From Janthinobacterium sp. 67 (GTDB lineage: Bacteria > Pseudomonadota > Gammaproteobacteria > Burkholderiales > Burkholderiaceae_D), in contig NZ_PGES01000001.1 in assembly GCF_002797895.1 (NCBI RefSeq), forward strand, positions 5,766,001 to 5,830,000: DNA of 64,000 nt. The letters are read 5' to 3'. Position 1 is the first letter of the stretch, and every line of letters begins with the position of its first letter. The notes beneath the pieces were generated by a model, which worked only from the letters and a program-made list of their open reading frames with translations, did no database searches and had not been told where the DNA came from. A program made the translations under genes and the position numbers. Positions 28,232 to 36,532 of the stretch are shown here, piece by piece.

Positions 28232-28948
28232 TCAGGCTGCCACGGATTTGATGCGTATCAGTTTGCCGTCCACCATGTGCAGGCCGCATTCTTTCGAATC
28301 CGGGTTTTCCCACCACCAGCGTCCGGCACGCACATCTTCGCCCGGCTGCACGGCCCGCGTGCACGGTTCGCAGCCGATCGACGGGTAGCCCTGGTCGTGC
28401 AACGCGTTGTAGGGCACGTCGTTGGCGCGGATATAGGCCCACACGTCTTCTTCCGACCAGTCCGCCAGCGGGTTGAATTTCGTCATCGCGTGCGCCGTAT
28501 CAATCTCCTGCACGTGCAATTCGGCGCGCGTGGTGGACTGGGCGCGGCGCTGTCCCGTGACCCAGGCCTTGTTGCCGGCCAGGGCGCGGCCCAGCGGTTC
28601 GACCTTGCGGATGCGGCAGCATTCGCGGCGCATCTCGACGCTGTTATAAAAGGCGTTGAGGCCGTTCTGTTCCACGTAGGCCGCCACGGCTTCCGGCTGC
28701 GGGCGGTACAGGGTGATGTCGTGGTCGTAACGGGCCTTGACCTTGTCGAGCACGGCCAGGGTTTCCTGGTGCAGGCGGCCTGTTTCCAAGGAGAAGATGC
28801 CGATGGGCAGCTTCGCCTTGAGTATCATGTCGGTCAGCACCATGTCTTCGGCTGCCAGGCTGGACGCGAACACGGCCGGCGAAAAATCCGCCGCGATGCG
28901 TGCCAGCGTTTGCTCGGTGGCGTCAATCAAAGAAGTCAAATCGCTCAT
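28232..28948 (-). CDS. cysH: APS reductase (CysH, iron-sulfur type)
   Basis: 238 residues. The four cysteines that hold the [4Fe-4S] cluster in the APS-reducing subfamily are present: CC in RRECCRIRKVEPLGRAL and C..C in GCEPCTRA. The redox-active Cys is in KECGLH near the C-terminus. It reduces APS to sulfite and AMP using thioredoxin, so PAPS is not required. This fits the lack of cysC or a CysC fusion in the operon. Starts 9 bases after the DUF934 stop, with GAGGA before the ATG. Confidence 0.94.
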   Translation of the reverse strand: MSDLTSLIDATEQTLARIAADFSPAVFASSLAAEDMVLTDMILKAKLPIGIFSLETGRLHQETLAVLDKVKARYDHDITLYRPQPEAVAAYVEQNGLNAFYNSVEMRRECCRIRKVEPLGRALAGNKAWVTGQRRAQSTTRAELHVQEIDTAHAMTKFNPLADWSEEDVWAYIRANDVPYNALHDQGYPSIGCEPCTRAVQPGEDVRAGRWWWENPDSKECGLHMVDGKLIRIKSVAA

Positions 28949-28957
28949 GATCGGTCC

Positions 28958-29518
28958 TCAGATGCCGGCCGCGTTGTCGAGGTCAGGATTCTGGCCTTCG
29001 CGCTGGTGGCGGCGGAACAGCGGCGACTTTTGATCCCACGAAGCTTGGTAGGTTTCCGAAAAGACAGACAAACCTTTCAGGGCGTCATGGATGCTGCGGT
29101 CCGGGCGCGTCGCGTACGCATCGAAGCCGACCCGGTGCATCGAGAACAGCTGGTCGCGCAGCACGTCGCCGATGGCGCGCAGTTCGCCCTGGAAACCGAG
29201 GCGGGCGCGCAGGTTGAAGGCGATGGAATAGCCGCGGCCATCCGTGAATTTCGGGAAATCCACGCCAATGACGGGCAGTTGCGCCACGTCGGCCGCCAGT
29301 TCTTCCGGGCGCTCGTCGCTGGCCAGCCATACGCCGATGTCGGGCAGGCGCGCGGCCAAGGCCTCGCGCTGGGCTTGCCATACTGGCAGCGGCACGATGA
29401 CCTTGCCGGCTGGCACGACGACCGTTTCCGGCGTGTCGGTTTCATCGAGGCGCAGCAAGCCCCAGGTATTCGGCACCACGGTGGCGTTCTTGATGATTTC
29501 TTCGCGTACTTCAAACAT
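28958..29518 (-). CDS. DUF934 family protein, partner of sulfite reductase
   Basis: 186 residues beginning FEVREEIIKN. DUF934 is a conserved small protein repeatedly found beside cysI in beta- and gammaproteobacteria that lack the flavoprotein cysJ. No catalytic motif is obvious; the C-terminal half has DGRGYSIAFNLRARLGFQGELRAIGDVLRDQ and an FRRHQREG tail. The ATG at 29518 lies inside the last codons of cysI (8-base overlap), so it is tightly coupled to CysI. I infer an accessory or electron-delivery role; this is not established. A longer ORF upstream is the shadow of cysI. Confidence 0.88.
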   Translation of the reverse strand: MFEVREEIIKNATVVPNTWGLLRLDETDTPETVVVPAGKVIVPLPVWQAQREALAARLPDIGVWLASDERPEELAADVAQLPVIGVDFPKFTDGRGYSIAFNLRARLGFQGELRAIGDVLRDQLFSMHRVGFDAYATRPDRSIHDALKGLSVFSETYQASWDQKSPLFRRHQREGQNPDLDNAAGI

Positions 29519-31199
29519 ATTCGTCTTCTCCCACCAGGTTGCCGACCGTGATCGGCGTTGCATATACGTGTTCCTTGAACGGCGCCAGGCCCAGGCGCTG
29601 GGCCGTGTCGACGAAGCGCTCGCCTTCGTGGCGGTCGCGCACGTAGACGTGCAGCAGGCGGCCAATGACTTCAGGCATCTGCAGGGAAGAGAACGATGGT
29701 CCGATGATCTTGCCGATGGCCGCGTTGTTGCCTTGCGCGCCGCCGATCGACACTTGATACCATTCGCTGCCATCCTTGTCGACGCCGAGGATGCCGATGC
29801 TGCCCACGTGATGGTGGCCGCAGGCATTGATGCAGCCGGAAATATTCAGTTCGATCTCGCCGATGTCGTGCTGGAAGTCGATGCTGTCGAAGCGTTCCGC
29901 GATGGCGGCCGCGATCGGCAAGGACTTGGCGTTGGCCAGCGAGCAGAAGTCGCCGCCGGGGCAGCAGATCATGTCCGTCAGCAAACCGATGTTCGGCGTG
30001 GCCAGGCCATGCGCCTTGGCTTCCTGCCACAGGGCAAACAATTTCGACTGTTCCACGTCGGCCAGCACCAGGTTTTGCTCGTGCGTCACGCGCAGTTCGC
30101 CAAAGCTGTAGCGGTCGGCCAGATCGGCCACGAAGTCGATCTGCTCGGCCGTCGCGTCGCCGGGCGGCACGCCCGTTTTCTTCAGGGACAGCACCACGGC
30201 CACGTAGCCGGGGCGCTGGTGCGGCTTGACGTTGCGCGCCAGCCAGTTGACATAGGCCTTGTTGTCCGCGTGTTCGGCCTTGTAGTCGAGTTCCGGCAGG
30301 GCAAGGTAGGCAGGCGGATTGAAGAAGTCCGCCACGCGCTGCATTTCCTCGGCCGTCAAGGTTTCCGGGCCGTCTTTCAAGTCGACCCACTCTGCTTCCA
30401 CCTGGCGCGTGAATTCTTCGACGCCGATGGCTTTCAGCAAAATCTTGATGCGCGCCTTGTATTTGTTGTCGCGGCGACCGTGCAGGTTGTACACGCGCAT
30501 GATGGCCTGGATGTAGGTCAGCAAATGCTGCCACGGCAGGAAGTCGCGCACGACGCTGCCCAAAATCGGCGTGCGGCCCATGCCGCCGCCGGCCATCACC
30601 TTGAAGCCCACTTCGCCAGCGGCGTTGCGCACGGCCGTCAAGCCGATATCGTGCACGGCAATGGCGGCGCGGTCTTCCTCGGCGCCATTGATGGCGACCT
30701 TGAATTTACGTGGCAGGGCGATGAACTCGGGGTGGAAGGTGCTCCACTGGCGCAATACTTCCGCGTACGGGCGCGGATCGATGATTTCATCGGCCGCGAC
30801 GCCGGCGAACGGGTCCGATGTTGTATTTCGGATACAGTTGCCCGAGGTCTGGATCGCGTGCATTTCCACGGAAGCGAGGTCCGTCAGGATATCGGGAGTC
30901 TGCTCCAGCTCGATCCAGTTGAACTGGATGTTCTGGCGCGTCGTGAAGTGGCCATAGCCGCGGTCGTACTTGCGCGCGATGTGCGCGAACATGCGCATCT
31001 GCTTGGACGACAGCAAGCCGTAGGGCACGGCGATGCGCAGCATGTAGGCGTGGCGTTGCATGTATAGGCCGTTTTGCAGGCGCAGCGGAATGAATTCCTC
31101 TTCCGTCAGTTCATTGGCGATACGGCGCGCAACCTGGTCTCGGTACTGGGCGATGCGTTCTTTGATGATGAGGTGGTCGTACTGATCGTAATGGTACAT
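29511..31199 (-). CDS. cysI: Sulfite reductase hemoprotein subunit (ferredoxin/NirA type)
   Basis: 562 residues with two nitrite/sulfite reductase ferredoxin-like domains and two 4Fe-4S-siroheme domains. The cluster and siroheme motifs are CCPGGDFCSLANA and NISGCINACGHHHVG. Other motifs: GHFTTRQNIQFNWI and TSGNCIRN. It reduces sulfite to sulfide with six electrons. cysJ is not beside it, so electrons must come from another donor (ferredoxin, or via the DUF934 protein). AGGA stands seven bases before the ATG at 31199. Needs siroheme, made by CobA at the end of the operon. Confidence 0.95.
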   Translation of the reverse strand: MYHYDQYDHLIIKERIAQYRDQVARRIANELTEEEFIPLRLQNGLYMQRHAYMLRIAVPYGLLSSKQMRMFAHIARKYDRGYGHFTTRQNIQFNWIELEQTPDILTDLASVEMHAIQTSGNCIRNTTSDPFAGVAADEIIDPRPYAEVLRQWSTFHPEFIALPRKFKVAINGAEEDRAAIAVHDIGLTAVRNAAGEVGFKVMAGGGMGRTPILGSVVRDFLPWQHLLTYIQAIMRVYNLHGRRDNKYKARIKILLKAIGVEEFTRQVEAEWVDLKDGPETLTAEEMQRVADFFNPPAYLALPELDYKAEHADNKAYVNWLARNVKPHQRPGYVAVVLSLKKTGVPPGDATAEQIDFVADLADRYSFGELRVTHEQNLVLADVEQSKLFALWQEAKAHGLATPNIGLLTDMICCPGGDFCSLANAKSLPIAAAIAERFDSIDFQHDIGEIELNISGCINACGHHHVGSIGILGVDKDGSEWYQVSIGGAQGNNAAIGKIIGPSFSSLQMPEVIGRLLHVYVRDRHEGERFVDTAQRLGLAPFKEHVYATPITVGNLVGEDEYV

Positions 31200-31280
31200 A
31201 TCAATTCCTAAAAAAGCCGGGGTGCTGGAAGATTGCCTGGGATTATGTTCTTGATACTGCTCTAGTCACTTGTTCGGTAA

Positions 31281-32054
31281 TTAATAGATTAGCTTCACTG
31301 CCACGCCGGTCAAGGTCATCGCCAGCAGCACGCGTAAAAACTTTTCCGGCACGGAGCGGGCTACCCAGGAACCGAGCGTGATGCCGGGCAGGGAGCCGAC
31401 CAGCAAGGAAGCCAGCAATTCCCAGTGGATGGAGCCGAGCCACCAGTGGCCCAGGGCGGCGATGGCCGTCAGGGGCACGGCGTAGGCGATATCGGTGCCC
31501 GCCACTTCGGCTGAGCTCATGCGTGGATACAGCATCACCAGCAAGGTGGCGCCGATGGCGCCGGCGCCAATCGACGAGACCGTCACCAGCACGCCCAGCA
31601 CGGCGCCGGCAATAATGGTTGCGGCGGCAAGCTTGTTGCCTTGCAATTGTTTCTCGGGGTGTGCGTTGATCCAGGCCAGCATGCGGCCCTTGAAGATCAG
31701 CGCCACGACGGTCAGCAGTACGGAGGCGGCGATCGAGTAACGGATGATCTGGCCGATTTCCGGCGACAGGGTGCCGAACGATTTGAGCGCCAGGGTCGCG
31801 ATGACGGCGGCGGGCAGGGCGCCGATGCACAGGCGCTTGACGATATCCCAGCGGACGGTGCCGCGCAGGCGGTGCGTCAATGTGCCGGCGCTCTTGGTGA
31901 TCGAGGCGAACGCCAGGTCGGTACCGACGGCCACGGAAGGCGGCACGCCAAACAGCAGGGTTAACAGCGGCGTCATCAGCGAGCCGCCACCCACACCGGT
32001 CATTCCTACGAGTAATCCTACGGCAAATCCTGAGACTATATAAGACAAAGTCAT
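31281..32054 (-). CDS. TSUP family sulfite exporter / anion transporter
   Basis: 257 residues of the TauE/SafE (TSUP) family. It starts TLSYIVSGFAVGLLVGMTGVGGGSLMTPLLTL, with the family's conserved GVGGG, an internal half repeat (LAAATIIAGAVLGVLVTVSSIGAGAIGATLL) and eight predicted helices. TSUP proteins move sulfur-containing anions or related substrates across the inner membrane. First gene of the cys cluster and 81 bases upstream of cysI, so likely a sulfate/sulfite-handling transporter under the same control. The direction of transport is unknown. Confidence 0.9.
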   Translation of the reverse strand: MTLSYIVSGFAVGLLVGMTGVGGGSLMTPLLTLLFGVPPSVAVGTDLAFASITKSAGTLTHRLRGTVRWDIVKRLCIGALPAAVIATLALKSFGTLSPEIGQIIRYSIAASVLLTVVALIFKGRMLAWINAHPEKQLQGNKLAAATIIAGAVLGVLVTVSSIGAGAIGATLLVMLYPRMSSAEVAGTDIAYAVPLTAIAALGHWWLGSIHWELLASLLVGSLPGITLGSWVARSVPEKFLRVLLAMTLTGVAVKLIY

Positions 32055-32083
32055 GCTTGCACCCCCAAAGTACCCGCAATAGT

Positions 32084-32115
32084 AATAAACTTAGTGTTTA
32101 TTCCAAACTACTAAG
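32084..32115. promoter_or_regulatory. Inverted repeats in the cysB-TSUP divergent promoter
   Basis: AATAAAC-TTAGT-GTTTATT (32084-32102) is a perfect inverted repeat with a five-base spacer. Overlapping it, CTTAGTGTTT pairs with AAAC-t-ACTAAG to 32115. AT-rich inverted repeats of this kind are typical of LysR-type operators; CysB is the divergent gene. Both operon directions start within 130 bases. Confidence 0.55.
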
Positions 32116-32128
32116 TACGCATTTGCTT

Positions 32129-32149
32129 ATATGCGATATGCGTATATGC
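32129..32149. repeat. Three tandem ATATGC motifs in the cysB promoter
   Basis: ATATGC occurs at 32129, 32136 and 32144, a short direct-repeat run that lies upstream of cysB and about 90 bases upstream of the TSUP start. It may be a second binding array or a stretch of DNA with bending propensity. Confidence 0.4.
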
Positions 32150-32214
32150 ATGAACGTAAAATCATGGGTGGGGCGGAAACTCGGCAAATCACGGCAATCT
32201 AGGGCAAACCAGCA

Positions 32215-33156
32215 ATGAATCTCCATCAACTGCGCTTCGTGCGCGAAGCGGTCCGGCAGAACTACAACCTGACGGACGCCGCCAAGGCTTTGTTTACGTC
32301 GCAACCGGGCGTATCGAAAGCCATTATCGAGCTGGAAGAGGAATTGGGCGTGGATATTTTTACGCGCCACGGCAAGCGCATCCGCGGCTTGACGGAGCCG
32401 GGCCGCCTGGTGCTGGAATCGGTCGAGCTGATCATGCAGGAAATCGACAGCATGAAACGCATCGGCAAGGAATTCGCGGCGCAGGACAGCGGCAGCTTTA
32501 CCATTGCCACCACGCATACGCAGGCGCGCTACACCTTGCCCAAGGTCGTGCAAGCCTTCATGCTGAAGTTTCCGAAGGTAAGATTGTCTTTGCTGCAAGG
32601 TAACCCGCGCCAGATCGCCGAGATGGTGCAGCGCGACCAGGCCGACCTTGCCATCGCCACGGAATCGATCGCCGCCATCGATGGCTTGATCACCTTGCCA
32701 TGCTATCAATGGGAGCACGTGGTGGTGGTGCCGCTCGACCATCCGCTGCTCAAGTCGAAGTCCGTAACCCTGGAAGAAATCGCCGCCTTCCCCCTGATTA
32801 CCTATGACAGCGCGTTCGCCGGACGCAACAAGATCGACCATGCTTTCGTGCTGCGCGGCCTGAAGCCGGACATCTTGCTCGAAGCCATCGATGCGGACGT
32901 GATCAAGACTTATGTCGAGTTGGGCATGGGGATTGGTATCATAGCGGGTATGGCCTTCGATGCCGAGCGCGACAAAGGCTTGCGCGCCATCCCCGTCGGC
33001 CATCTGTTCGGCATGAATGTGTCGCGTGTGGCCGTCAAGCAGGGCGCGTATTTGCGCAGCTATATCTATACCTTTATCGAGTTGCTGACACCGACCCTGA
33101 ACCGCAAGCTCATCGAGCAGGCGATGAGCGGTGATAAAGAGCACTACGAACTATAA
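32215..33156 (+). CDS. cysB: CysB, LysR-type regulator of sulfur assimilation
   Basis: 313 residues. N-terminal LysR HTH (NLHQLRFVREAVRQNYNLTDAAKALF then SQPGVSKAIIELEEELGVDIF) followed by the CysB effector domain with RYTLPKVVQAFMLKFP and LPCYQWEHVVVVPLDHPL. In enterobacteria CysB responds to N-acetylserine and activates cys genes. It is divergent from the TSUP-cysI-DUF934-cysH-cysD-cysN-cobA unit, the expected layout for its target. The last codons approach the methyltransferase gene. Confidence 0.93.
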   Translation: MNLHQLRFVREAVRQNYNLTDAAKALFTSQPGVSKAIIELEEELGVDIFTRHGKRIRGLTEPGRLVLESVELIMQEIDSMKRIGKEFAAQDSGSFTIATTHTQARYTLPKVVQAFMLKFPKVRLSLLQGNPRQIAEMVQRDQADLAIATESIAAIDGLITLPCYQWEHVVVVPLDHPLLKSKSVTLEEIAAFPLITYDSAFAGRNKIDHAFVLRGLKPDILLEAIDADVIKTYVELGMGIGIIAGMAFDAERDKGLRAIPVGHLFGMNVSRVAVKQGAYLRSYIYTFIELLTPTLNRKLIEQAMSGDKEHYEL

Positions 33157-33217
33157 ACAATGCATGAAGTCGGCCGGGCGGTTGCCTGGCCAAGATTATT
33201 TAAGAAGAGAAGAAACA

Positions 33218-33868
33218 ATGATTACCGATCAGCTTGCCAAATATTACGCCACCATCGCGCAGCAGTACGAGCGCGTCTATGACAAGCCCGAACGCCAGGA
33301 AGACCTGGAAGTGTTGCGCGACAAGGTCGCCGACGTGCTCGAAGGCCACACCGTACTGGAACTGGCTTGCGGCACCGGCTACTGGACGGAAGTGGTCGCC
33401 GAGTCGGCCGAGTCCGTGCTGGCCACCGATATCAACGATGAAATGCTGGCGCTGGCCCAGGCGCGCGGCTTGCCTGACAACGTCAGTTTCGCCAAGCTTG
33501 ACGCTTTTAACTTGCCCGATGATTTGCAGGGCAAGTTCACTGCCGTGTTCGCCGGCTTCTGGTGGTCGCACGTCAAGCGCGAAGACCAGGACAAATACCT
33601 GAAGCAATTGCGCAGCAAGCTGGGCAAGGACATCCTGCTGGTGCTGATCGACAATTCCTATGTCGACGGCAGCAGCACCGTGATCGCGCGCACCGACCTG
33701 GAAGGAAATACCCACCAGTTCCGCACGACGGACGCGGGCGAGCGCTATGAAGTACTGAAGAATTTCCCATCGGATAGCCACCTGCGCAAGAAGTTTGCCC
33801 ACTCGGCCCGTGAAATTCGCATGAAGCGGCTGGAGTACTACTGGCTGCTGAGCTGCCGCCTGAAGTAA
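33218..33868 (+). CDS. Class I SAM-dependent methyltransferase
   Basis: 216 residues, Rossmann-like. Motif I is VLELACGTGYW, motif II ATDINDEML, and the C-terminal half has FAGFWWSHVKRE, where the substrate side often lies. No predicted membrane segment. I chose the ATG at 33218; upstream in-frame sequence from 33131 overlaps the cysB tail. AAGAGAAGAAA upstream acts as the ribosome site. It follows cysB by 61 bases and may share its transcript. Substrate unknown. Confidence 0.85.
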   Translation: MITDQLAKYYATIAQQYERVYDKPERQEDLEVLRDKVADVLEGHTVLELACGTGYWTEVVAESAESVLATDINDEMLALAQARGLPDNVSFAKLDAFNLPDDLQGKFTAVFAGFWWSHVKREDQDKYLKQLRSKLGKDILLVLIDNSYVDGSSTVIARTDLEGNTHQFRTTDAGERYEVLKNFPSDSHLRKKFAHSAREIRMKRLEYYWLLSCRLK

Positions 33869-33886
33869 GGCTGATCTGTGTAGATG

Positions 33887-33985
33887 GTAGGTCGGATTAG
33901 CGGCGCAGCCGCGTAATCCGATACCGCCACCTTGCCAACAATGTTGTCGGATTACGCATGGCCTTGCCCCGCTAATCCGACCTAC
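33887..33985. repeat. Nested inverted-repeat element (REP/MITE-like)
   Basis: Outer arms GTAGGTCGGATTAGCG (33887-33902) and CGCTAATCCGACCTAC (33970-33985) are perfect inverted repeats. Inside lie GCGTAATCCGA (33911-33921) and TCGGATTACGC (33947-33957), a second perfect pair carrying the same TCGGATTA core. Four copies of one motif in alternating orientation make a 99-base hairpin. It sits between the methyltransferase and a terminator. Confidence 0.8.
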
Positions 33986-34010
33986 GGTAAATAGGCCTTG
34001 CCGCCGCATG

Positions 34011-34034
34011 AACCGCCCTTGGGCGGTTTTTTTT
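34011..34034 (+). terminator. Intrinsic terminator after the methyltransferase
   Basis: AACCGCCC, TT loop, GGGCGGTT and an eight-T run. It ends the cysB/methyltransferase transcript and separates it from the porin. Confidence 0.8.
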
Positions 34035-34127
34035 CGCCTGTTGTTTTTATCTGACACGACGTTGTGCCAAAAAGCAACATCTTGTCGTTGTCATATTGTT
34101 GAAGTATTTGATGGGCATGATTCGGTT

Positions 34128-34151
34128 CAGCAGCTAAGCAGCTCAGCAGCG
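34128..34151. repeat. Three AGCAGC 8-mers upstream of the porin
   Basis: CAGCAGCT, AAGCAGCT, CAGCAGCG in tandem, eight-base period, in the predicted porin leader or just upstream of it. It may be a regulator site or a small RNA target (porin leaders are often sRNA-controlled). The gap 33869-34186 contains nothing else except the repeat and terminator. Confidence 0.4.
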
Positions 34152-34186
34152 GCACACCTTGTCCAACCTAATGTAGAGAATCTCAA

Positions 34187-35134
34187 GTGAAAAAAATTAC
34201 TCTGGCAGCATTGATCATCGGCACCTTCGCAGCAGCTACGGCACAAGCACAATCGAACGTCACCGTGTACGGCCTGGTTGACCTTGGTATTGCCAAGACC
34301 ACTGGCCAGCCGACCGTCGAGCGCGAAAACAATGCGTCGCGCCTCGGTTTCAAGGGTACGGAAGATCTGGGTGGCGGCCTGTCCGCCATTTTCAACCTGG
34401 AAAGTGAATTCCTGGCCGACACTGGCGCGCAAAAAGGCGTGTTGTTCGACCGTCAAGCCTACGTGGGCTTGAAAGGCGCTTTCGGTACCGCCATCCTGGG
34501 CCGCACCAAGAACCTGGTCGATGGCACCATCGCCCGCGTCGACCCATTCAACACCTACGGTGTCGTCGGCAAGAACAATGAAACCCTGCTGCGTTCGGGC
34601 GTCGGCTCGTCGCGCGTCAACAATGCCGTGACCTACAACAGCCCAAGCTTTGAAGGTTTCGTGGGCAGCCTGCAATACGTGCTGAGCGAAGTCAACAGCG
34701 CTGACGCAGGCGTGATCGGCCTGGCAACCTACGACAATGGCCCAATCAGCTTGCACGCCGGCTACGAAAAAGCCGTGCAAGCAACGGCAACGGCCGCCAA
34801 GCCTGACCTGTGGTCCATCGGTGGCGGCTATAAATTCGGCCCAGCCAAGATCACGGCCGCCTACTCGAAAGGCGACACCAAAGTTGCCACGACTGGCGAA
34901 TTCAAGTCCTACCTGATCGGCCTGAACTACACGGTCGGCGGCGGCGATGCCAAAGTGTCGTATGGCAAGCAAGAGCAAAGCAACAACAAGTTCAAGGATC
35001 AGGACACCATCAAGGAATTCGGCGTCGGCTACGACTACCACCTGTCGAAGCGCACCGACGTGTACGCTTACGCTGGCCGCGAGCGCGTCAAGTCGCTGAC
35101 CTCGTACCAGATCGGCCTGGCACACAAATTCTAA
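34187..35134 (+). CDS. General outer-membrane porin, betaproteobacterial type
   Basis: 315 residues. Signal peptide (KKITLAALIIGTFAAATAQA, cut before QSNVTVYGL). First strand SNVTVYGLVDLGI and final strand YQIGLAHKF with C-terminal Phe are hallmarks of 16-strand trimeric porins of this class; loop 3-type sequence and repeated ArgAsn-type pore residues follow. It starts with GTG at 34187, with AGAGAA about six bases before. Passive diffusion of small solutes through the outer membrane. A strong terminator follows. Confidence 0.93.
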   Translation: MKKITLAALIIGTFAAATAQAQSNVTVYGLVDLGIAKTTGQPTVERENNASRLGFKGTEDLGGGLSAIFNLESEFLADTGAQKGVLFDRQAYVGLKGAFGTAILGRTKNLVDGTIARVDPFNTYGVVGKNNETLLRSGVGSSRVNNAVTYNSPSFEGFVGSLQYVLSEVNSADAGVIGLATYDNGPISLHAGYEKAVQATATAAKPDLWSIGGGYKFGPAKITAAYSKGDTKVATTGEFKSYLIGLNYTVGGGDAKVSYGKQEQSNNKFKDQDTIKEFGVGYDYHLSKRTDVYAYAGRERVKSLTSYQIGLAHKF

Positions 35135-35158
35135 GCATCGTTCGATGTGACGAAGTGG

Positions 35159-35182
35159 AAGGCGCCTGCGGGCGCCTTTTTT
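35159..35182. terminator. Terminator between the porin and the convergent kinase
   Basis: AAGGCGCC, TGCG loop, GGCGCCTT then a T-run. The kinase TAA at 35181-35183 overlaps the end of the T-run, and the A-rich other side allows bidirectional use. Confidence 0.8.
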
Positions 35183-36371
35183 ATTGCATCGCCGCCGCGG
35201 CCTCCTCGGCATGCATGGGCAGCGAGATTTCGATGCGCGTGCCACCCAGTTCGCTATCGGCGCCGATATGGATGTTGCCATTCAAGCCCCATACCCGCTC
35301 GCGCATGCCCAGCAGCCCCAGGGCCGTGGCCTTTTCCATGTCGTGTTCGGCGATGCCGCGGCCGTCATCCTGGATGGTGATTGCCAAGGAAGAGTCGATG
35401 CGGTGCAGGGCGATGGTGATGTGGCTCGCTTCGGCATGGCGCGCGATATTCGTCAGCGCCTCCTGCACGATGCGATAGATGGCCGTGCTGCGCGCATCGT
35501 CGAGCACGAGGTCGGCTTCGTCGGCCAGCAAGTCGAAATGGATGGCGCGGCGCAGCAGGAAGTCGTGGCGCAGTTTTTGCAGCGCAAAATACAAGCCCCC
35601 TTCATCGAGGGCGCGCGGACGCAGGTTGCTGGCGATGCGCCGCAGCGAGGTGATGGCCGTCACCAGCAGGCCGTCCATGCTGTGCAGCAGCGCCTGCAGG
35701 GACGCGGTGGTGTCCGTGTGCTGGCGCACCAGGGTCAGGTCGACGCGCAGGGTGGCCAGCAACTGCCCCAGGTCATCATGCAATTCGCGCGCGATATGCT
35801 TGCGCTCTTCTTCGCGGATGGTTTGCAGCGCGCTCGACAATTCACGCAATTGCGAAAAGGAACGGGCCAGCTGTTCATGCATCTGCTGGCGCGCACTGAT
35901 GTCGCGCACGATGATGGTAAATACGCTCTGGCCATCTTCCTGCATGGCCGAGAGCGAGCCTTCGAGGGGAAACATGGCGCCATCGCTGCGCCGTCCCGTC
36001 AGGGTGTAATCGGTGGCACGGCGGCCCGTCAGGCGCAGCTCCTGGCAGATGTCGCCAAACGGCGGATCGCCATCGCGCTTGCCCAGTCCGCCCAGGGTAC
36101 GCAAGTCGCGCAGGATGTAGTGGCCCAGGCGCATGCCGCACATGGCGGCCGGCGTGTCGTCGAACAATCTGGCTGCTGCCGCGTTCGCATGCAGGATGAT
36201 TTGCCGGCTGTCGATGCTGATGATGGCGTCGCTGGCGCTGTCGATGATGGCCTGGCCGCGCGCCTGCTGTTGTCGGCGGGCTTTCAGTGGCGGAAACAGG
36301 CACAGCAAAAGCGCCGCCGCCATACCCAACGGCAAGAAGCGCAGCAGTGCGGGACTGCCTCGGTCGGGCAT
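35181..36371 (-). CDS. PAS-containing sensor histidine kinase, NarL/NarX type
   Basis: 396 residues. An N-terminal membrane-spanning segment (LPLGMAAALLLCLFPPL), a PAS domain (IIDSASDAIISIDSRQIILHAN), a HisKA_3 dimerisation domain with phospho-acceptor His in RELHDDLGQ, and an ATPase domain with REALTNIARHAEA N-box and DDGRGI. This is the NarX/DegS class, which pairs with LuxR-type regulators. No response regulator is adjacent: upstream is a LytTR pair and downstream the porin. Orphan kinase. The stimulus cannot be read; PAS suggests redox or small-ligand sensing. Confidence 0.88.
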   Translation of the reverse strand: MPDRGSPALLRFLPLGMAAALLLCLFPPLKARRQQQARGQAIIDSASDAIISIDSRQIILHANAAAARLFDDTPAAMCGMRLGHYILRDLRTLGGLGKRDGDPPFGDICQELRLTGRRATDYTLTGRRSDGAMFPLEGSLSAMQEDGQSVFTIIVRDISARQQMHEQLARSFSQLRELSSALQTIREEERKHIARELHDDLGQLLATLRVDLTLVRQHTDTTASLQALLHSMDGLLVTAITSLRRIASNLRPRALDEGGLYFALQKLRHDFLLRRAIHFDLLADEADLVLDDARSTAIYRIVQEALTNIARHAEASHITIALHRIDSSLAITIQDDGRGIAEHDMEKATALGLLGMRERVWGLNGNIHIGADSELGGTRIEISLPMHAEEAAAAMQ

Positions 36372-36532
36372 GGGGCTCTCCTTGCGAACGTGGGCGAAGG
36401 CAGGCAGTGCAGGAATGGCGGGCGAGACTTGATATAGCCTATGCCTGCTGGCGTGGCACGGTTTGATGTGGCGCAGGAAGGGGGCAGAAGAGAGTGCGCC
36501 GCGCCGGCCTGGGCCTGGCGGCGGCGAGAGAC

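Noticed and set aside
34128..34151. Possible CRISPR from AGCAGC repeats
   Set aside because: Only three 8-base units, no spacers and no cas genes nearby.
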